A stretch of DNA of 64,000 nucleotides from Tubiluchus corallicola (lineage: Eukaryota; Priapulida; Priapulimorpha; Priapulimorphida; Tubiluchidae): positions 312,001-376,000 of the forward strand of contig JAQGDQ010000063.1 in NCBI GenBank assembly GCA_030141605.1, given 5' to 3'. Shown here in pieces: positions 40,491 to 52,599 of this stretch. The notes below the pieces were generated by a model. The model saw nothing but the letters and a program-made list of their open reading frames with translations. It was not told the origin of the DNA and did not search any database. Both the position numbers and the translations under genes were made by a program. Each line of letters begins with the position of its first letter. Positions within the stretch are counted from its first letter, which is position 1.

Positions 40491-43038
40491 TTATATTCTT
40501 AAATCACATAAAGCAAAATTTCTACATTGTACGACAAGTCTGCTCTCTGTTGACATGATGGCTGATCAGTGGTTGACTTGCAGGACAACATTATGCTTAT
40601 AGGACTATACTAGCTAAGTGTGACGCTACTGAACTCTTGTGAGTTGTAGGAGAAAATTTCGAGTAAAACTCTTGCAACTTTCATACTTATAATTTCAAAA
40701 AACTACCACTAAATACTTGCAGGTTTAAAAGGTTATAAAATAAAATATAAAACATCACTTTTAGTACAATTTAAACCCTTAACGACCAAGGCCAAGCTGC
40801 AACAACAGTGAGTCTTTTTTAAAAGAAATCAAAATTCTCATGTCTTTGCAAATATTTGGTCCTTTAAACTTCATAATAAATGAAAAGAATTAAGGTGGAT
40901 GATACAACTTATATTATCTGGCACAAATTACACAGAGTAATAATGATAGTAATAACTTAGGAGTCTTTTCAACTTCAAAACTCAACAGACAACACAAACC
41001 ATGAGCCATGAGGCTTTAATCGCGACTGTAAATAACTAACCACACCTACATAGCAGAAATTATTGTCACCTAACTTTTTACCCTAAATGCCAAGCGCTGT
41101 CACACTATACCACCTTGTATATAATTATGGTAATACGATACATAGAATAAATATATAGTATATACAAAGTTATACAAAACACCTAAACAGATTAAAATTT
41201 ACAAAACAAGGACGTAAATAACAAATAAGAATGAATGTAGTAAAGTATGCCTGAAATACGAAAGAGACAAGTCTACACATAGGGCAACGAGATGCATTGC
41301 AATCAAATTTAGGCTTCAGGAGTTTCTTAATTCAATTATTGTCTGACACCCAAACTGACTCCCGAGTTTCACCAGAGCATATCATCATGGTGAACAATAG
41401 TAAAAAGTACAGCAGTAACTTCTGAAAGGAAAACATTAGCAGAAGAATTACAATTTTTTACTAGATAAAGTATTAAAGGAAACGTAAACCACCTGTGTGA
41501 GATGTTTCACAATCGCCTCATTGCATGATCATTGCAAATTAGTATCATATTAAGGCACTGAATTTTCGTACAAATGGTGTCCGTATATGGTTTGTGTGCC
41601 GATTGTCCCGATATTATGTGCTACAGATTTTAGGCAAAACATATAGACACACTGATTATACCTGTAGTGCTGTATTAAAAATTAATAATCTTACTGCAGT
41701 TATCTCCGCGATAAACCGAGTTCGGCCAAGACTCGTTTCTCGGTAGTACAAAAAAAATAAATAAATAAAACAATAAACAACCGAGCCTGTCTCGCGTCAA
41801 ATGTTACATAGTTTATGATAGTTAGCTTTAAAATGACCAATTGTTGACCGACTCAATTTGTTATAAATAATCGGTTTAGAAGATGGCTACCACAAACTGT
41901 GGGAAACAACATCGGAATCAGAATGTAAAGGCTTAGGTATTCAAATGAGATACTACATTTAATCGTCTCAGTGCCGAAGCGTACAAATCGATAGGTGTAC
42001 TGCAGTGCATTAGTTACCAAGAATTCCTAATAGCAAATTCTCCAGTACCAGAATTTTTTCGTACCAAAATTACCAGATGTAAATTTACTTGTACCAAACT
42101 TACTGTGCACCACTGAACCGGGTTGCTCAGCCTATGGGTTAAGAAAGTAGGTAAAAATGGTACAGGAAAAAATGGCATGGCAAAAATGGCACAGGAAAAA
42201 AATGGCGCAATGTTATTTCGAGGCAAACAATTTCTATATCTAAAACTAGAATGCGCTCTCCGCGCAGGTAGAAAATTACTAAGCATATTCATATGATTCT
42301 ATTAATAAAAAATAAAACAAACAGAACAAACATACAAAAATATACCAGTATAAGAGTATTGTATAGGCTAACAAAAAACTTACAAAGTACTTTGTTAATT
42401 AAATAGGCTTATAATTAATGATGCAAAACAATCCACATAGTGTCAGTCTACATGTCTTTAACCATTTGGCGATGGCAATAGACTGACAAATACACAAATA
42501 TTTGCATACTAGTCAGCTTATAACGCTATGCAACGATCCTAGCCAGTAGCCCTGCATCGAGACGCGTTTCCATTAAATGAAGCAACGCCCCCAAAAACAG
42601 GACTCTCTGGACTTACAGGCGTGCTCGTCGGTCCGAAAGGTTCAACCTAAGTCTATGCTCTCAAACTCCGAGATGTTATGACGATTTGACGTATAGTGGG
42701 CCCCCAACTGTGAATATTAGGCTGGGTGGTAGCTTACCCAGCATACCACAAATAGTTATATTTTCAATTAATACCACTAATTGAGGCAGTACGGTGCGTT
42801 GTGACTGCCGATGTAAACAATCGCCCGCATTCTCTGTGTTTCTGTGATGTGTAGAGCTCGCAGGCAAACACTTGTTCATTCACTTATGTATTTAAATGTT
42901 CACTATTGATTATTGCATGTAAGTGGTTTGTTATGACCTCTCATAACCTCGACAGCCATAACGGTGCTTCTTTCAGTATTTTTAGCACTAGTCAACTCTG
43001 TGAAAGCCTATTGTAGTTATACATTTTGTGCTGCCACA

Positions 43039-43097
<59 letters not shown>

Positions 43098-46000
43098 GCC
43101 AATACTTACATAGTTTCAACCCATAATTTAGTTAATCACATCGTTAGCTTAGCTTGTAGTTATTTATTGTGTTATAATAAACCTGGATAATATGCCAATA
43201 ACTTTAGACACCTTGACATTCTCGGGTGCCATTTAGTCAGTATTCAGTATATATAACAGTGGTAGCTGCTGTCTCTGCCAGCAGAGGGCAGCACCAGTAC
43301 CTATTTCTTCCCGGCATTTTGTGCTAGGGTGAACAAACATTTTCATATATCTGCATTTTTAAGTGCCCATGTATTTTAGTTTAACATCATAGGTAATGTA
43401 TGAACAAGTTCTGTGTTCTGCATGCCGCAGCTATGTACAGGTACCATTCCTGCCACATGTCTCATTATTTGTTCTGATTGATATTCAGAAAGGAGATCCG
43501 TACTCTGATGTAGTGCAAGATGTACTATACTATATGTTCTGTACTATATGCCAACTCCCATCAGTTCTCATCTACAGATATCTGCCACGCATTCTGCCGG
43601 TTTCTACTTATTCAAAGAGTTAAGAGGCTATTTCTGTAGCTTCAAACACAACACGAACGCGAAAGAACCAAAACGCCAAACAAGTGAATTAAATAAATAA
43701 GCTCCCCGCTTCAAAGTTTAATCTGAATTTTTGATGTACAAGATAGTATAACGTGCTAATATATAACTTTACAGAAACAGGTCGAAATAAAGCAGCGTTA
43801 CATTAACAGTTACATTTATGCGGTGAATTCGAAGACATGTGACGAAGGATGATTAAGAAACGATGATGTTAGTCACTAGTGCCAAATTTACAAATGGACA
43901 TCAACATTTTCAGGTCAAGCTTCCTGCCTGACTCTCCTCTGGCTTGCGCGTCCGCTTGTCTTCCCGCCAGACATTCTTCCGGACGGTCGGTATTATTTGA
44001 CAAACCGTGATGAAGCCAGGGAAAATGCAAACTGGGTCACCTGACATTATTTTCATAGATTCATTGATTACAAAAAGAATCACTTATTGACTACATGCTT
44101 CACTCTCTCTCTCTTCTCTCTTTCTTACACAAGATTAGTTTGCACTAAAAATGAGTTGTTCACATTGACTTGGTCACTACAGATTGAACGCGGGTTTTCT
44201 CCTCCTCCAAACGGAACACTTTGGAGAACAGACCATTGGTCCACTAAACAACAATATTCTATAAAATTCAGCATGGACTGGTGACTATATTCTTTCCTGC
44301 GTCTGGCTGCGTGCGTTATATCATCCTTCTTACACCTGTTCATGCCACCAGTACAAATACGTCCAAGTCCCATGTTGTGTCCTCTCCTACATGTAAACGT
44401 TACTTCCGTTGAGACGTTCCGGCAAGTGACACTTGATGCCATCAGAGTCGTGCAGCCACCTGTTCGTATATTGCAAAATTTACATGTTTTGACACTAATA
44501 ATCACCCCTAGCTAGTAGCACCCTGTTCCTTTATGATATCGAGTTGTCTATTGTTAGTTGATGCACAGGGCCAGTTTAGCTGTTTTGAGCTTTTGGAATT
44601 AACAATTGAAAAACTGAAGGTTACAGCACAGTTTCCAAGTCAGAATTTCTCGAAATGGAACCCGAAAGTAACTCATAGTTATTTGTCTTGGTGGAGATAA
44701 TAAAAAGAATTACCTTATCTTGTAGCCAAGTCCTCCTTTTTCCAAAGAGCTAAACCATTTTCTCTCAGACCTCCACGAAAAGTTTTTTCAAATCTTTTTG
44801 CACTTGGTGTTTGGTCAGATGTCGCGATCATCGACTTACCCTAGACAAATATGGAATTGTCCAGGGAAGGATGAATACTTTTAATGCAAATTCTAAGTAC
44901 GGTACGAGAAAGTTATTGAGTTTCTGTGTGATGTTCGTTAACTCGCACATTTATTAATGAATGCCCAATATGTAAATGCACTTTGGGACACTGATACAAA
45001 GTATCTCTGCTGGAAAGTTGCCATTTCATATTTTGCAACATATAAAACCTTTTACGCACGTCGGGGTTAATTATTTGGGACCAGTAATTATGAAACGTTA
45101 CTGTAATGAAACTACTGCATTAGTTAAACATTGGACAGCATAGTTTACTTGTCTAGTGACCCGCACAGTTCACCTAGGATTAGTCAGTCTTCATAATGAA
45201 AATTCTCAGATGCACCTGTGCAGGTTTTTTACCAGAAGGGGTTTTTCGCATACAACTGTTCTGGTAATTCCCCTCGCACAAGTTTGTGCAGAAAACAATG
45301 TCTGTGTTATTACAGTTTGTTCATAATCATAAAGTTGAATGGCATTTTATCACAGAATTGTCACCGTAGTAAGTTTTTACGAACTGCCTCCCATTCATTA
45401 ATCACCTACGCAGTTAACAACCGTATTAACTGAAGTTGAACAAATTATGAACAATCAACCTATTACATCAGCAGGTGCTGCCATCTATGCCAGAGCTCTA
45501 TTTCACCATGGAAAAATTCACAACTGGCAAGAATGTTACCTTGTCGTAGCTGTTGGAGTTAACAGAGGTCAACAGAGGTAAAATGACTTTATGAAAAAAG
45601 GCCAATTTTCATAAGTTGCGACGATAATAGCAACATCAATCATATTTTTTCTGCACGTATTACTTCTGAAGACTGCAAGTCTAATCACTCCGTCCTTTGA
45701 GAAAAGCCACCTCAAAGAAGAGCTGCAGGTGAAGCAAGTTAACTATTTAAAACAATTGCTGAAGAAAAGCTCTCCACTGATGATGGTGTTAATGGTGATG
45801 ATGACCTTTAACCTCTTCTTGTCTCATCCAGCCATACCTGTTGCGATGTTTTCTCTGTTTTATGGAAACTGCATGCAGTGATGTCATGGACCACGGTAGA
45901 TGATAAGGCTCCATATATCACAATCCATTGAAGATTCTGATTCTGATTCAAAGCATCACTTATTTTGTAAATTAACTTTATTTATATTCACGATCGTATT

Positions 46001-46170
46001 TATATCTTTTCCTGCCTTGCTTTCAAGTGTCTTAATTTGATCCAGTTTTTAAATAATGAATTTTGCAATTGCTTTAAGCATATACACATAGAAGCAAATC
46101 TGTTCTACCAAATTTGTCTGAGAAGAGCGATATTCCAAATTACACAGAACCAAATTAAGCAGAGTCTATT
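40491..46170. other. gene-poor region
   Basis: No exon is supported. It holds a long (TA)n tract at 43042-43095, short repeats of an AAAAATGGCACAGGAAAAAA type near 42155-42205, and an imperfect hairpin around GCTGCTGTCTCTG / CAGAGGGCAGCACC at 43260-43295. A minus-strand reading frame at 44505-44125 has several Cys but no recognisable domain and was not accepted. Confidence 0.4.
43042..43095. repeat. (TA)n microsatellite
   Basis: About 26 uninterrupted TA units. Confidence 0.95.
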
Positions 46171-46570
46171 GCATTTTATAAATGCAAAGATTTCACACAG
46201 CTTTAAAAGTAATTGTAGTATTGTAATAGAAGGGGCAAGTAAGGGCAAGTCATTTGGATATGAAATGTGGTTGGTTTTGATGTTGCCAATAGAACAACCA
46301 CCAACAAGGAAATGCTATTTGTGTTCAGTTTGTGGACAATTTGTCATGTACACAATGAAAAAACTAGAGCTAAAATACTGCATAACTTGTCGGACACCAT
46401 TAGACACAGTTACATCATTTCACAAAAAAGATTTGGTTTTATACATATTGACACAGAACAAAATAACAGAGCACAGTAAGCTTCTCATTTACAATTTCCT
46501 GAACAATGCATCATAAGTCATATGATCAAATGAATTACTGGTATCAAAAAAGGCTGAAATACAAAAATGT
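46170..46570 (-). mobile_element. non-LTR reverse-transcriptase relic
   Basis: The minus strand reads a broken polymerase core: FFDTSNSFDHMTYDALFRKL (finger/palm), DVTVSNGVRQ (the SNGVRQG block), then HISYPNDLPLLAPS, where the catalytic YADD has become YPND. Frameshifts and stops interrupt it. The 159-codon plus-strand frame at 46037-46516 is the antisense shadow of this relic. It lies just downstream of the ECHDC1 stop on the same strand and might be transcribed in its 3'UTR. Confidence 0.7.
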
Positions 46571-46860
46571 GCACAATATCATGAAACTTGAATGACAAGC
46601 AATTTTACTGTCAGTGTCCTTTGAAAGACCCTAAAATACAGTGACCTTTGAAAAAACTAACAATAAAAGTATGAGATTTTAAAAAAGATTTTTTACGGCT
46701 TCTAACAGCTAATCTATTCAATTTAAAAGAAAGCTATTTTTCTTAAGATGAACAAATAAATTGCTAATTGCACTGTTCATTGTTCTAGCACAAGAAACAA
46801 GGATATCATATATTCATATATATATATATATTTAACTTTTAAGAGATTTAGAAATTATTG

Positions 46861-49780
46861 TTAACTACCATGTTTAAAACCTTTGCCACTTCGAAGTTTA
46901 TTGGATGGAGATCCCCATATTGGTGCAAAAAGACTGCGCTCTTTTGCTAATGATTCTTCTAGAGGAAGCTCAGATCCAGCAATGACTATCTTTTTTATAG
47001 AGCGAGTAATATCACTATTTGCTGATATATGTTCTAAGAGCCATTCTCGTGTAGCTGTTAAACTGTCAATATCCGACACAATCTCACTGACGAGACCAAT
47101 TTTAATGGCCTCCATTGCAGTTATCTTTTGTCCAGTGCTTAAAAGCTGTAATGCTGCACAAGGTCCAACTAATCTGACAAGTCTAGAACCACCACCCCAG
47201 CCTGTGATGACTCCCATACGGCTCTGAACAAATGCAATTTGTGCCGATGCAGCCATTATCCGAAAGTCACATGCTACACTTATCTCAGCGCCCCCACCAA
47301 AGGTAGAACCCTGTAAAAAATTGTATCAACAACAACGACAGTATGAATGAAGTTGTGAAAGATAAAACTGATGACAAGCAAAATAAATAATAAATCACAT
47401 TCTTTTGCTTTCCGCAGAGCTCTCTATCAACATTGTGCTTTTCTCTGAGCACACAAATTATTTACTATAATCTGATAATTGTAACAGATATCTCACCCAG
47501 CCTCTTCAATAGAATACAATTCCAACAAATTATACACTTTTTATAAATACATGTCATAGTTTTTGTGATTTTCTTTCTTTCCTGCCTACACAGCCTGCTT
47601 TGCTACCCAAAAATAAGTAAACAAAATATTTTGGAGGAAAATGCAAACTGCTTTTAACTTCGAACTGAATCGAATGCATTCAGTTTCCAAATAAAAGCAA
47701 ATTCTTTGCAGCACGAACTTGGAAGCACTAATAAAAAAGGGAAGTAAACATACAAATTTTTTGTAATTTCAAAACAAAATCTTAACAGCATATTAGACTT
47801 TTTGCTACCACATGGATTTTACTAATAATCCATTGGCAATATCCATTGAAAGGCGATTGAATTCTACGGCACGATATGTACCATACATTGTACATAAATT
47901 TGTACAATCAAATCCCAGGAATACGATTCCACTTATAATGAAACTCTCGATAGTATGATGATTAATCATGTCCTTGCCAAAGTTATAATAAAATCTATGT
48001 GATCACACAGGGTTACTATGAAACTCGTTATCACCAAACCTCCATTTATACGATGTTTTCCCAAAGTCCCGCCAATATAATTTTAATATAAATAAACACT
48101 TGGAATACGATTTCTGCTGTGGCCTGGACTAGACTAGAAACTCCTCACCTGTTGCCATGATAACCGTAGCTTAATTTTTACAACCCGTTATGCATCATAA
48201 TGTAATGCACATACTTAGCATGAGACACAATATTTTGTCATAGTACTTTGTTTAAACTTTAAAGGTGCTTTAAATTAGTCAATACTCTGCGATTGTCCCA
48301 AACTGTCAACACAATTAATATCAATGGCAACAGCTGAAAGACCCAGAGTAAAGCGAGAACAGATTTTCAGGTTAAAAATTGTTATAATTTAAGTTAATCA
48401 TTGAAATGAACGTACCAACAACTGTCTGCAATCAAATTGTTGATTTCCGAAACCCTCCCCACCATGATAAAAATTCCCCCATAGTTTAAAACACCTATAC
48501 ATATATTTGAAACTGCCTGTTTTCTCATCCCTAGATAGCTAGATCACACTTACACGTACTTAACACATAGGTGGGCATTTAACATTGTGACTTATTACAT
48601 TACAGGCAGTAAGTACATTAGCGGTATTTATCAGCAAACTACAGCAGCAAAAAGCAGACTCTCCGGCACCACTAACCCCTTGTTTGCAGACTTGCTTCTA
48701 GACTGACTGGCAAACATGATGATATCATTTTGCAGTTTGTACTTGTGGGAAACAGAGAGTTAAAAAAGCTTAAATTATGCTTACTGATGAAACGAAAACT
48801 TATGTAGAGACTACACGTCAATTGCCAATTAATGGATAGTATGAAACAAGCTATTTTAGTCCCTGGAAAATCGACGCATATCTACCTGTATTAATGCAAC
48901 GCTGATAAGCGGCAGTCTTTGAAATCTTGACAAAGTCGATTGCATCCAGAGGCTCATTCTAGCACCATTCTTTTCATCAGTGACATGTTTAACAGTGTTC
49001 AAATCACCACCAGAGCAAAGCTGATTATCAGCACCATACAGTATTACACCTTTGCCAACCTCCCATTCTTCTAGTTTAGTCACTGTGTCAGCTAAATCAA
49101 CCATCATTTGACCTAAAATATTAAAGGCAATTTCAATTTATAACTAAAATGGAGGATTATTAGTTTGAAATGTACAAGCATTTTAAACTACAAAGTGTTA
49201 CCGCAGATTGTATTAAACAAAAACAAAGAAAGAAAAAGTATATTTAGATTCTAGTAGGAGTGCACTTTTTATAAATATCATTAAATTTTTAAATCAGTTA
49301 GTATCCACTGACTTAAGCCATATAACTCAGTATAATCTGGCCACAATATAGCCTATACTTTCCATAATTTTTTTGCAATTTTTTGTATAAAAATTTGTAG
49401 CTTCTATAATGCCAGTTAGTGCATGTTTTATATTTAGTGCCCTTCGTGAGTCTCAAAATGCATGTATGTTTGTTTATTAATAATTTCTTGCAATCACAAA
49501 ACTGTTCTGTGATTCATTAGAGCGACAAAAATATTCAATTTTTCAAGTATCAAGTATCAAGATCAGTATCAAGACTTTCTGTACCAACATACGTAAGCTT
49601 CTGTACCGCTCATTGCATTCTTTCGTTCAGGATTATTAAGTTTAATCATTGCAATGCCACTCTTGTCCTCTCGATGTAGGTCTACAGAGCCACCAGGAAA
49701 TAAAGACAATTGTGCTCTGATGCTTGGCAGGTCTGCAGCTGTTGCGTATGCAGCTTTCATCTGTGGGCAGTGCCATAAAT
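46861..49780 (-). CDS. ECHDC1: ethylmalonyl-CoA decarboxylase (3 coding exons)
   Basis: Enoyl-CoA hydratase/isomerase (crotonase) superfamily. ECHDC1 is a cytosolic metabolite-repair enzyme that decarboxylates ethylmalonyl-CoA made in error by acetyl-CoA carboxylase. Minus-strand exons: 49780-49607, 49112-48886 and 47310-46861, joined in phase (1, then 0). From the ATG at 49758-49760 the protein has 276 residues, against about 300 in mammals. It contains LFPGGSVDL (~20-28) and MIKLNNPERKNAMSG, the two CoA-binding oxyanion segments LCSGGDL (83-89) and FGGGAE (131-136), LPLISVALIQ before the last intron, and ACDFRIM, MGVITGWGG and IGLVSEI after it. The order and SVAL-x-Q / GGGAE pairing identify ECHDC1 rather than ECHS1 or AUH. 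An in-frame stretch upstream of the ATG (to 49780) and an unseen 5' exon may add residues. The gene reads toward the neurensin-like gene. Confidence 0.92.
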
Positions 49781-50490
49781 CTGAGAAAAGTACAAATGAA
49801 ATAATGAACTAAGACAACAATAACTAGGTTGTAAAAATACTGACCTATATCAGGTTACGTTTAATCAAGAGTCCAAGACTGTACGAAATACTGCAACTCA
49901 TCATAACCTTACAAGTTACCACATGAGAACCTCTTATTGAAATTGCTTGCTATCGAGGTCAATGGTAACATACATGTTTAAATCAAATCTTTGAAGCTAC
50001 CTTAACTCGGACTTTGATATCGTAGTCTCATACTACACCACGTTAATGCGATTATACCGCACACCATTTTATCTCGATGTGTCACATCATACCACATTCG
50101 TCAGCGCGATGTACTGTGACATCACATAAATGGATCATGTCACGCCAGTGCTGACACTATACCCGGAACAGTGTTATGGTTTATACTTTAGAGCTTGCAG
50201 TTAACACTACTAGTGTCAAACTGAGACCTGTATATTACACATTACACAATTCATTACAGTTTTAGTCAAAGATCAGACATTTTCAATTGAATAATGTGCG
50301 ATATTATTTATTAGAAGTAATTAAGTCTGGGACATTATATAGTACATATTGAATTCAACGTAATTGAGAAGATTTTTCAGTATCTATCAAATGCCCTTTT
50401 AACCATTAGTGTTGCAAATTTCGCTTTTTAAATTTAACTTTGTTGCAATAAGAGTATAGGTATATATTAAGTAACACAAAAGATAAGCAT
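49781..50490 (-). other. upstream region of ECHDC1
   Basis: A splice acceptor precedes the first visible ECHDC1 coding exon, so the promoter and first exon should lie here or beyond. I see no distinct promoter motif. Confidence 0.3.
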
Positions 50491-51985
50491 ATAGATCCAA
50501 ATAAGGCCGTATAGATCTGTCAAAAATATCCATATAAACGACTTGTCAGACTGTGAGAGAACAAAACTGTTTGTTAATGATAGCAAAATGTGTACAAGAA
50601 CAGATGTCCCACAAGTAGCAACGAGTCTTAAAAATGATCTTGACCTTGACAACTTCTTGATCTGGACAAGTGATGTCAACTATGTTGTCACCCAGAAAAG
50701 TTAACTGTCTCGAAGCTCAGTAACCAATAAACCATAAATCCGACGCTTCTTACTACGTGCGCTGATACTAGTCCTGTAATTCACATTTCAGACGAGGCAG
50801 ATTCAGTTCATGATTTGGGAGTCATGAACAATAATCGCTTAGTATTTAAAGAACACATAGGCTCTCTGTGAAAAAGTATATAGTGTTTCACTTCATATAC
50901 TTAGCACAACAAGGAAATAATAGTTAAAGTTTTTTATAGTTTAATCCATCCAACCAATTACTGAGTATAGTCACTATGTTTGTCTCCTCAACATATTGAT
51001 CCAAAGAAACTGATAGAAACCATTCAGCATAGAATCATGACTCATTCCTGGCTTTGATAATCTTTCGACACAGAATGATTCCATCGATTAAATTTGCCAT
51101 CTTTTGAACGCCAGCACCTTTGTGGTGATACGACTGATAAATTCAAGCATTTTGGCAGGTTTTCCCTTTATTTCTTCTGAGGCAGGATTCGGTTAGAAAG
51201 GGAATTTCTTTAAAATTATGTCAATATCATGCTTAACATTTGATGTCAGAAAATATTTTCTATCCAATCGAGTAGTGCTTCCTAAGAATTAATTTAAAAT
51301 GCTCGATATTACTTTGAGAACAAATTAGTGAACTGAGGCTGTCAAAACAATAACAGAAAAATTTTCAAATTAAAATATTATAAGCAGCTTGGTATTTTCG
51401 GATAGTATTATATTGTTAGAGTTTTATCCAAAGTAGTATAGGTTACTGGTTAGTATAACTATAAAAAGGTTTAAATGGAATCTATAATCCTGATGTTTCT
51501 GATTCTATAAAACCTTTGTCTATTCTATTCTTGACTACAGGAATGTCGTGGAATCCATCTCGAAAGAATGCAATAAGAAAAGTGGAATCTGTTCAACATA
51601 GAGCTACAAAATTAGTTCCTGCCATGAGACATCTGACATATTCAGAACGGATGAGGAATGTGAAACTACCCTAATTGTGATTTCAAATGAAGGGAGGCAA
51701 TTTGATCCTGATATTTCGTGTCAAGAACAATCTGACTAAATTACAACCTGGTCGTTATTCTGCTAATAATCTATGAGATACTAGATATAAAGTTATTAAG
51801 CCCAAATGCAGAAACAATATATTTATGTTGAGGACTGTCAATGATTGGAATTCATTAAATACTAAGGTATGGTGCGCCACCGATGCTTTACACTATAAGT
51901 CACAACTGTATCAATAATGGAAAAACCATCCGGAAATGTATCACAACCCATTCCAGCCTGAATGGACTCTGTTAGAAAAGAATTA
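50490..51985 (+). mobile_element. CR1-like LINE relic, 3' half of ORF2
   Basis: The plus strand reads, through many stops and frameshifts, the order of a CR1-type ORF2: HINDLSDCERTKLFVNDSKM, where YADD-type residues are degraded, then SLKNDLDLDNFLIWTSD, IHDLGV-like text, and finally NDWNSL near 51850 followed by text matching the C-terminal domain. The many lesions mark it as old. Confidence 0.7.
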
Positions 51986-52185
51986 AAGACCTCCACCTGA
52001 CTATATACCACAATGGCATAGTACTAACATTTACAGTGTTTAACCGGATCCACAACTTTATGTGTACGATTAAGTAGCAATCGTGGGCAAAAAGCTATTA
52101 GCTTTGTCCTGATCATCAAAAGTAATTAAAAGAAAGGTAAATGTGAATGCTTTAGCGATGCTAGCCTATTGTTGGCATTGAGACG

Positions 52186-52590
52186 GCCACTCTCAATGCA
52201 TTTCTAAATATGCTTATGTTATCTGAAGTTATACATTGCTCGGAAGACGATCCCATGTAATATCATACGATAGCTAAAGAAATGTTTCCGTTTAATGAAT
52301 GTGTTAAATGTGTTTAATGAATTCCTGGGTGGTCTGTAAGGTTTGAGCCTTTTTGTCATATACGGGTCTCCCAGCCCACATCTGTATGTAAACCATATAT
52401 GTTTCCAAGTTATGAATTTGTGATGTGGGTTAAATAAAAAATAAAAGTTAAAAAGTTAAAGCGTGCCACTCTCAATGTACTTCTAAATTTGCTTATGTTA
52501 TCTAAAGCTATGAATACGTGGAAGAGGATCTCATATAATATCACACGATGGCTAAAGAAATATTTCCGTTTAATGAATGCGTTAAAGGAC
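52186..52590 (+). repeat. direct repeat, period 279 bp
   Basis: 52186-52310 recurs at 52465-52590 with about 85% identity by eye. Shared words include GCCACTCTCAATG, TTGCTTATGTTATCT (one change), AATATCA and TTTCCGTTTAATGAATG. It directly follows the CR1-like relic, so the unit may be part of its 3'UTR duplicated in place. Confidence 0.8.
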
Positions 52591-52599
52591 AAGAAAAGG

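Noticed and set aside
44125-44505. 126-codon minus-strand frame with nine or more Cys
   Set aside because: Cys spacing matches no finger I know, there are no convincing splice sites or homology, and the plus strand is equally featureless.
46037-46516. 159-codon plus-strand frame
   Set aside because: It is the antisense of a reverse-transcriptase relic on the minus strand, which has recognisable family blocks.
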